From Piper betle (Eukaryota > Streptophyta > Magnoliopsida > Piperales > Piperaceae): a DNA stretch of 64,000 bases. Position 1 is the stretch's first letter. Every line of letters starts with the position of its first letter. Where the stretch lies: contig JAURVB010013104.1 of assembly GCA_033002965.1 (NCBI GenBank), positions 40,190-104,189 on the forward strand, read 5' to 3'. This document shows positions 57,486 to 64,000 of the stretch, piece after piece. Made by a program: the position numbers and the translations under genes. The notes beneath the pieces are model-generated. The model had not been told where the DNA came from, searched no databases, and saw only the letters and a list, made by a program, of their open reading frames with translations.

Positions 57486-59005
57486 AGGTGGACGAATAAG
57501 TGAGCAATTCTAAACCCTTCTACCCGTGTTTTGTTATATTTGGTATGTTAAACTATTTTTGTGCTATTGAATAATTGAATTGATAGCTGTGAGAACACAA
57601 TTAAGTTTAAGTTTGGGGTATGACACAATCTAAGTCTGTATAAGTTTGAATCAGCACTCTTTAGGTGATGGCATCACATTTTGATATATTATGCTATGAT
57701 GCTTTGTCAAAAAAATTCTTAGCTATGTTGGTCATTGTGGTCAGTTAGTCCTGATCTATTCTGATTAGGGTTGAATGAATATTTGAGGTCTCAACTTAAT
57801 GATGTTGTGTTGCCCATGAGTTATTTATCCATGATTTTCAGCAAGTTCTTTTTTCAAACTTCATTCTCAGATTGAATTAGGTTGTGTTTGAGTTTTTATA
57901 GCATATGAGGAAGGAGTCAAGTTAGAATAGAATAGAAATGATTTAGAATAGAAATGATTTAGGTGAGCATTTGATAATCAGTGCCAAAATAGCCCACCCA
58001 TTCTATTACTTGCTTTAGCTAATTTTGACCTTACATTGACTTTTAGTTTTGTGTTCTTTCAAATTTTAAGCCTTGGCCTGTTTTTGTTCTCCTTGCTTTT
58101 GTTTTTCCTACACCTAGCGCTATTAAGGTTAAATTCCTTCTTGATTAGGTACCCATGTATATATGTGGAAGAAGTATGTTTGGATGTTGGAACAATGTAG
58201 GAAAGATAAAAAGGAAGAAGCAAGGACGATTTGGAATAAAGTGTATTATCTAAAAAAAGAGAGAAGGGAGAGAGAGAGAGAGAAAAGAAAGAAAAGGACT
58301 CGAGGAAAAGTATTAGTTTGGTGTTCAAATCTAGGGTGAGAAGTCAAATTTTGGTGGAAAATAAAGGCGGATTTTGTTTGTACTTACGTGTTTATGGCTG
58401 TTGGGATGGATTTTGTATTAATATTGCATTTGCTTGATATCCTGTATCGTGTTCTTCAACCTTAGCCTGAGCCATTACAACACATAAATCCTATTGATCT
58501 AACCTACCCTAGACTTCGAATTAGTGGAGTGAAAGTGGCCAATAGAGTTATGACTAGATTGTTCCAAGTATGTTTTGTTTCAAAACTTCAAACTGACTTA
58601 AGGATAGATGAAACAATGTCTACTTAAATTAATTGTTTTCTCTAGAATCTAACCCATGGTAATATTGTGAACTCGAGTTTTGTCTTAAATTTCTGACTAC
58701 CATTGCTTAAACCATTTTGTGATTGAACATATCCCTTTTACCACGCATATAGTTATTTGTTTGCTAAGTATTGGTAAACGTTCAAGTTTGGGGGCTTCAT
58801 AACTCTCAATTAAAATTATAATTTTGTTTAATCCAAATCTGTTTTTGTAAGCATTTACCTTATTTTTGTAATTGCATTAGGTAATATACTGAGTTTTCAA
58901 TAACGATTGATAAAATATAAATACTAGCATTTATATATCTCTTTTTTATTAAATATATCATATTTGCAAGGACAAACATTATCCTTTCACATGTGTGAGT
59001 GGGTT
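57486..59005 (+). other. Pre-3'LTR untranslated region of the Athila-like element
   Basis: Non-coding, with the phrases AAGTTTAAGTTTGGGGTATG (57607) and GTTCAAGTTTGGGGGCTTC (58780) that are characteristic of the zone before the 3' LTR in Athila elements. A short purine tract GAGTGGGTT precedes the LTR. Confidence 0.6.
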
Positions 59006-60901
59006 TGTTGCATTCAAATGCTTTTATCTCCAAGAGGAAACTACAAGATAGATGGAAGACAATGTTTTTACCCTCTAATCCTCATATGGACCACATGTAG
59101 AACCTGCCAAACAAAGGGAACATTCTTGCATTGTGTCGGCCTCTAAAGTTGTGCATGCCCCTAGTTGGTGGGCAACTCTACCTAATGACGTGAAGCCCAT
59201 CACTTGGGACCATAAGGTGAATCTTTTGGGCGCATTTGTTGAAGTGCAAGACGTTTTAAAGTAGACCCAACACTAACAAATGCTCGTGTGCAGCACTTCC
59301 ATATGCTCAATGATGACATTCCTAAGGAATAACTTTCACCAACTCCACTACGCTCCAAAGTTTAATATTGTGGATAAACACCTTGCTACCCTATGAAAGA
59401 ATTACATTTTTTATGTGGGTAATAATAATTGTGATTATTTCTATAGCAGTTGGGGATTAGGAAGATCTCCTTGTGTGTCAATTATTTCAATTCTATTCTG
59501 AAGGCTTTAAAGGCGTAGCTGTGAGATCCCTCAACTTAGTCCCACATCTAATACCTACTGGGAGAAGATCCTGTTTATAAGTGGGAATGGACTATAGATC
59601 TTTAACTTTCGGGGTACCCATTTTAAAGAAATGACTTAGCTCATTACGTTGCACTTTGGGCCGGGTCGTTACAAATGGTATCAGAGCCGACCTGGTTCCG
59701 TGTTAGATGGTGGGCTGGATTAGAAACGTTGGCTAGGCTGCCGGTCACGGGCCAGAAAGGTCGTGGGCTGGGGCTAGCAACGGGCCAAAAATAGGCATTT
59801 CAGGGACGAAATTCCCTAAGGTGGGTGGATTGAGATCCCTCAACTTAGTCCCACATCTAATACCTACTGGGAGAAGATCGTGTTTATAAGTGGGAATGGA
59901 CTATAGATCTTTAACTTTCGGGGTACCCATTTTAAAGAAATGACTTAGCCCATTACGTTGCACTTTGGGCAGGTCGTTACAAATGGTATCAGAACCGACC
60001 TGGTTCCGTGTTAGATGGTGGGTTGGATTAGAAACGTTGGCTAGGCTGCCGGTCACGGGCCAGAAAGGTCGTGGGCTGGGGCTAGCAACGGGCCAAGAAT
60101 AGGCATTTCGGGGACGAAATTCCCTAAGGTGGGTGGATTGTGAGATCCCTCAACTTAGTCCCACATCTAATACCTACTAGGAGAAGATCATGTTTATAAG
60201 TGGGAATGGAATATAGATCTTTAACTTTCGGGGTACCCATTTTAAAGAAATGACTTAGCCCATTACGCTGCACTTTGGGCCGGGTCATTACAGTAGCTAA
60301 CCTTTGCATGATTAAGATATTTGAGTTTGCCTAAACATAGGGAATTCATCGATGTCATTGGTTGTAGTTTATAAATCTTGGGTAGACATACACTTGATAA
60401 CATAGATATCCATATGGGGGAGTTACACGTAATGCACCAATCATGTTTAGTTTGCACATGTAGGTGGAATTAAGCAAAGGTGCTAGATTTTAATACATAG
60501 AGAAAGCCCTTTACAAATATCATTGTTTCCCTCAATATTGAGACACATCATAGGCGAATAGATATGACCAGCAATTTTACTTTACAAATTGCACTAAGTG
60601 AATTTACCCATCCTAAGTCTCATTTTCATTAAAAAGAACATTATCAGTTTGATTGAGGTTAAGTTATTTAGAATACTATCACCACTATTTTCATTATCAA
60701 GCATTTACATTAAATTTGTGTTTTGGCTAGAGTAGGTCCATTTCTATTTAGTCTTGTGACACTTTCTACTCTTTCGTACTTTCACTATAGGAACTAACTT
60801 AAATAATACACTGTGCATTAGGTTAAAGCATCAAATCTCCATGGGAAAAATAGCTTATTCATCACTCTATCACTTGCTTGATGCATTAAAATAGCACAAC
60901 A
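59006..60901 (+). repeat. 3' LTR of the Athila-like element
   Basis: About 1.12 kb without its TRIM insertion. Relative to the 5' LTR it lacks some 400 bases (between GATTAGGAAG at 59455 and GTGTGTCAATT, corresponding to about 43110-43535). Confidence 0.8.
59520..60292 (+). mobile_element. TRIM element, copy 3, with three LTRs
   Basis: LTRs at 59520-59673, 59829-59982 (start lacks two bases) and 60139-60292, each about 154 bases, TGTGAGATCCC...GTCGTTACA. Two internal parts each begin with a perfect initiator-tRNA primer site TGGTATCAGAGC or its one-base variant (59676-59687 and the equivalent at 59985) and end AATTCCCTAAGGTGGGTGGA. An exact target duplication GTAGC lies at 59515-59519 and 60293-60297. 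A single duplication around three LTRs shows one insertion event or recombination after insertion. No coding capacity. It is the youngest TRIM here. Confidence 0.95.
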
Positions 60902-60979
60902 GGTTCATGCAAATAGTACACCTAAATGAGTCTAAGTTACAAAAGAGACTAAGGTTTTTGTAGAAAATTCGATAGTGTT

Positions 60980-63900
60980 TGTAACGTCCTAACTCGGATC
61001 CCAGATGAACCAGACCGGAGGCGTTACCTAGTAAATCAAATGAGCAAACTTTTAAAATTAAATCCTAGGATCTTTAATTTGTCGTGGTGTTTCCGTGTTA
61101 AAAATTAGTTTAAAGTCAAGAACCATGATTCCCAATGATCATGCTTGTAGCAAATAATATACGAAAATTCAAATACCATAATCATATAAAGCTTATAGCT
61201 ACCAACATCTGAGTGAAGCCAAAGCATCCCAACAACAACTCTGAGCTCCTTAGTAGTATTCAAAACCTACATGTTTTAAAAACAAAACATAAGTAACAAA
61301 TGTTACTGGTCCTCACATGATTAACATATCAGCAGATAAACTACAAACAACTCATGATATATAAAATTATATGCACATATCTCCATAAGGATAATAATTA
61401 TAAGGCAAAAAGAGGCTTACCTAACCAAGGCAAGAATTGCCCACAGTACCCTACAAAATAGTTAAGTATTACAATATAGTGTACACAACAAAACAATACA
61501 ATATAAACAGTGTAGTAGTTTGATACAATACAATATAGTAATCCCTGGATATTGGCATCAACAAGGGTAAAACAACAATATACCCACTAGAGCGTGTACA
61601 TAGAAGGAAAGTAACGGTCAACAATGTAGTACATAACAAATCGATAATCCATGGAAACACCATTAGGTCCCTGGACATCAATCAACAAGTAAAATAGATT
61701 GAATAATCAATAGTTAAAACAATCAAATTAGTCAATTGGTCTATTTGATCAAATCGGTCAAAATAACCCATAATCAATCAAACCATTCAAAGAGTCCATC
61801 AATCAAATAGTAACCAATCATACAGTCAACAGTCAAACGATCAATAGTTAGTCATCCAATCAGGCAGTTGGATAGTCATCCAAATGGCTATCAAAGTCTT
61901 AACCCATCCACAGCCAATAAGTTAAAATAGTCAAAGTCGCAAAAACACTTATCTGATCAAAACCCTAGACTCGAAAAATGTGAGTCTAATCAATTGTAAA
62001 CATCTCAGAATAGTATGCAATAACCTAAACTATTCATAGAATAATTTCACAGCAGCAAACAATATGCTGATTATTTATAAGTTATATATAACTCATAAAT
62101 AAATAATAATATGCATGTTTTACAACATATACAATATCATTAATTAGAAATATATAGAAAATACAATAATTTAGAAGTATAATTCAGAATAGTGAATTGA
62201 GCATTAAACAATGCTCAGACATGGCATGATCCTGGTATACTCGACAGAGTGCACACACATGCTGATATTCACTACTAGCAGATACTATACCTATAATCAT
62301 AAACACACAATTAGCCACAAATCATGTACCACATGTGGGCATCACGCTCCCATCCACCATGTGCACACCAAAAATTTGAAAACATATAATAAGTATAAAG
62401 CCTGGGTAGGGTTTATTTAAATAGAACTAAAGTGTGACTTTTGAGCTTAATCTTGCTTTTTTGAAATCTCATCAAGGGATCTCACCCTTGAGGTTTCGTT
62501 AATGTAAAAAATCAATAAAATGGCCCGCAATTAGTGGGATCTAATAAAATGCCGCTAGCTATGTCTTACAGTGTGAAAACAAAACACGTGAGCCAAGTAG
62601 TAGATCAAGCAAAAGGAGAGTCCTAATGGACTTGAGAAGAGCTCCTCGTCCTGCCACGACAAGCGCGACTCCAAAGGACCTAGCAATGCATATCACTACT
62701 CAAACCTTGTATGATGCATGCGTGTAATGTTACACAAACAATCTTAGATGCAGCAAATGACATGACATGCAGGGCAAGAAATTAAACACACCACACATCA
62801 CATTAATCACATTCACATGTTGAGTGCACCAACTTCACGAGAATCTAATAAATTAAATAATGATGTCAAAACAAAGAGTATTTTAGGAAACACATTTTTG
62901 AATTTAGCCCGCACACTAAAATTCTAGCTCAAGATATCGAAGTGCCTGGAGGAATCAGAGCAATTAACAAGAGGTGCAAGACACACTAATCTGGAATGAA
63001 CTCTCGGTAAATTTATGAAAAGTAACTTAGGTTGTCGGTTAAATTATTTAACTTAACCCTAGTGATAATTCTGTCGTACTGGCTTCGGATTAGCAGAAGT
63101 TGAAATATATTGGATTGTAATGATGCGACAATCTCTGATGGGGCTGCTTGAGATATCAATTCAACCCATGCCTCCTATTAATTATGGATTATTTTATTAT
63201 TTAAATCATTTGATAATGTTCAATTAATTATCATAATTAGGTTAATTATTATTTAGCTTAAGATTTTACACAAAAATCAATTTTACAAACAATTACTAGA
63301 TTAAATTATTAATATTTCAATTATTTAATTATTTTACAAAATTTGGCATGCAAAATGAGAGCTTGAGTCTTAAGCTGTTTTGACCGTTATTAGGTGTACT
63401 AGTTGGTAGATTTTATGATTTAGGACAACACGAATATTTCTTACAAATTATTAGCAAAACAACAAAATCAATAAAAATCACATTTTAAAAATGAAATTGG
63501 CAAGAAAACTAGCAGATCTAGATGATGAGATGAAGATCTAGCTATCTACATGCCTAATCAGGTATTCTATATGCAAACAATCATGACTATGTACAAAAGA
63601 TTAAAGAAGCAGGGGAGGGGAGCGTACCTTGGCGGGGAAAAGAGAGGGGAGAGGAAAGAAAAGAGGAAGGGAGGGAAAAGGAGAGGGAGGAGGGAGCGAT
63701 GAAGGATGGACGACAACCAAAAGAGGAGGGCGTGGTCGACAAGGGCAAGAGAGGAGAAGAAGGGGGAAAAAATAGGGTGGCTGGCAGGGTTTCTCAACCT
63801 TGCCTCGCAACATAGTGCCGCAGTGAGCACCAAGCACGTGTACCTCGGCTCTGAGGCCCCCAGCACTTGGCTGAAACGCGGGGAAATAGGGGGAAAAGAG

Positions 63901-64000
63901 GGGGAAAGGTGGGGGAAAAGGATGGGAAAATGGAGGGGATAGCTTGGGAGGCATTTAAGGCACAACTAGGGCTACGAGATGTCGAAATGTATGCAACATG
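60980..64000 (-). repeat. LTR family A copy 5, runs off the window
   Basis: Begins TGTAACGTCC and, read on the minus strand, shows the hairpin (61292-61308), the CTACCCAGGC/TATTTAAATAAACC block near 62400, the GAGATCCCTTGATG block near 62480 and a CACTAATTGCGGGCC block near 62530. A purine-rich zone lies at 63600-63960, where the sister copies have their GC-rich zone. No coding domain. The minus-strand start lies beyond 64000. Confidence 0.75.

Larger units (their letters stand above)
42205..60901 (+). mobile_element. Athila-like Ty3/gypsy retrotransposon with nested insertions
   Basis: Long LTRs (42205-44189 and 59006-60901) start TGTTGC and end CACAACA. Between them are a decayed primer site, a gypsy pol, a downstream Athila-type extra frame and a GTTCAAGTTTGGGGGCTTC-type pre-LTR region (58780). 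Insertions into it: TRIM 2 (42277), solo LTR A copy 4 (49847) with solo LTR C inside it (50222), an unassigned LTR (about 56152) and TRIM 3 (59520). Gag and protease are almost entirely deleted: only about 570 bases separate the start of the first frame from reverse transcriptase. No flanking 5-bp duplication is clear. Confidence 0.85.

Noticed and set aside
42200..60906. 5-bp target duplication of the Athila-like element
   Set aside because: TTGGT and GGTTC do not match; the ends may be eroded or slightly misplaced.

Overview
This is a repeat-dense stretch of a flowering-plant nuclear genome, probably a monocot. The evidence is GT-AG introns, a plant DUF247 gene, plant LTR retrotransposons with plant-type primer sites, GC-rich host exons and GC-rich captured exons. 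No bacterial, organellar or rRNA signal was seen. The monocot call is an inference from exon GC content and from the TA-tract-targeting, gene-capturing elements.

Host genes are few. A first coding exon of an unidentified nuclear-type protein lies on the minus strand at 598-822, and its gene runs off the left edge. An intact two-exon DUF247 gene lies on the minus strand at 31217-33210. Almost everything else is mobile or mobile-derived.

Layout. 1.1-5.4 kb: a GC-rich inverted-repeat element split by LTR sequence (family A, 1880-5151, and a family C fragment). 5.4-8.7 kb: a (TA)n-bounded, Pack-MULE-like element carrying broken pieces of a sterol C4-methyl oxidase gene and a cytosolic fructose-1,6-bisphosphatase gene. 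8.7-13.1 kb: GC-rich foldback sequence, a partial family A LTR, and a large palindrome of about 1.8 kb made of about 20 small palindromes. 13.1-16.1 kb: a second Pack-MULE-like element with pieces of a CASTOR/POLLUX ion-channel gene and of the ankyrin part of a CCCH zinc-finger gene. 16.1-20.9 kb: a small GC-rich inverted-repeat element, then pieces of four more host genes and a tRNA-derived SINE-like copy. 20.9-30.0 kb: a decayed Ty1/copia element with a family A solo LTR inserted in its integrase. 30-33.3 kb: a tandem duplication and the DUF247 gene. 33.3-42.2 kb: no genes, with a (TA)n-bounded foldback element, LTR-like remnants and a TRIM. 42.2-60.9 kb: one Athila-like Ty3/gypsy element with five nested insertions, up to three levels deep. 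60.98 kb to the end: another family A LTR on the minus strand.

Three themes stand out. (1) Host gene fragments, introns included, sit inside elements whose ends abut (TA)n tracts. (2) A palindromic motif, TTGACTCGAGTCAA and variants, recurs in unrelated elements and builds the large palindrome. (3) Exact 5-bp target duplications resolve the nesting order and show that family A and C LTRs occur here only as solo LTRs. All family assignments are from reading motifs by eye; no database or folding program was run.
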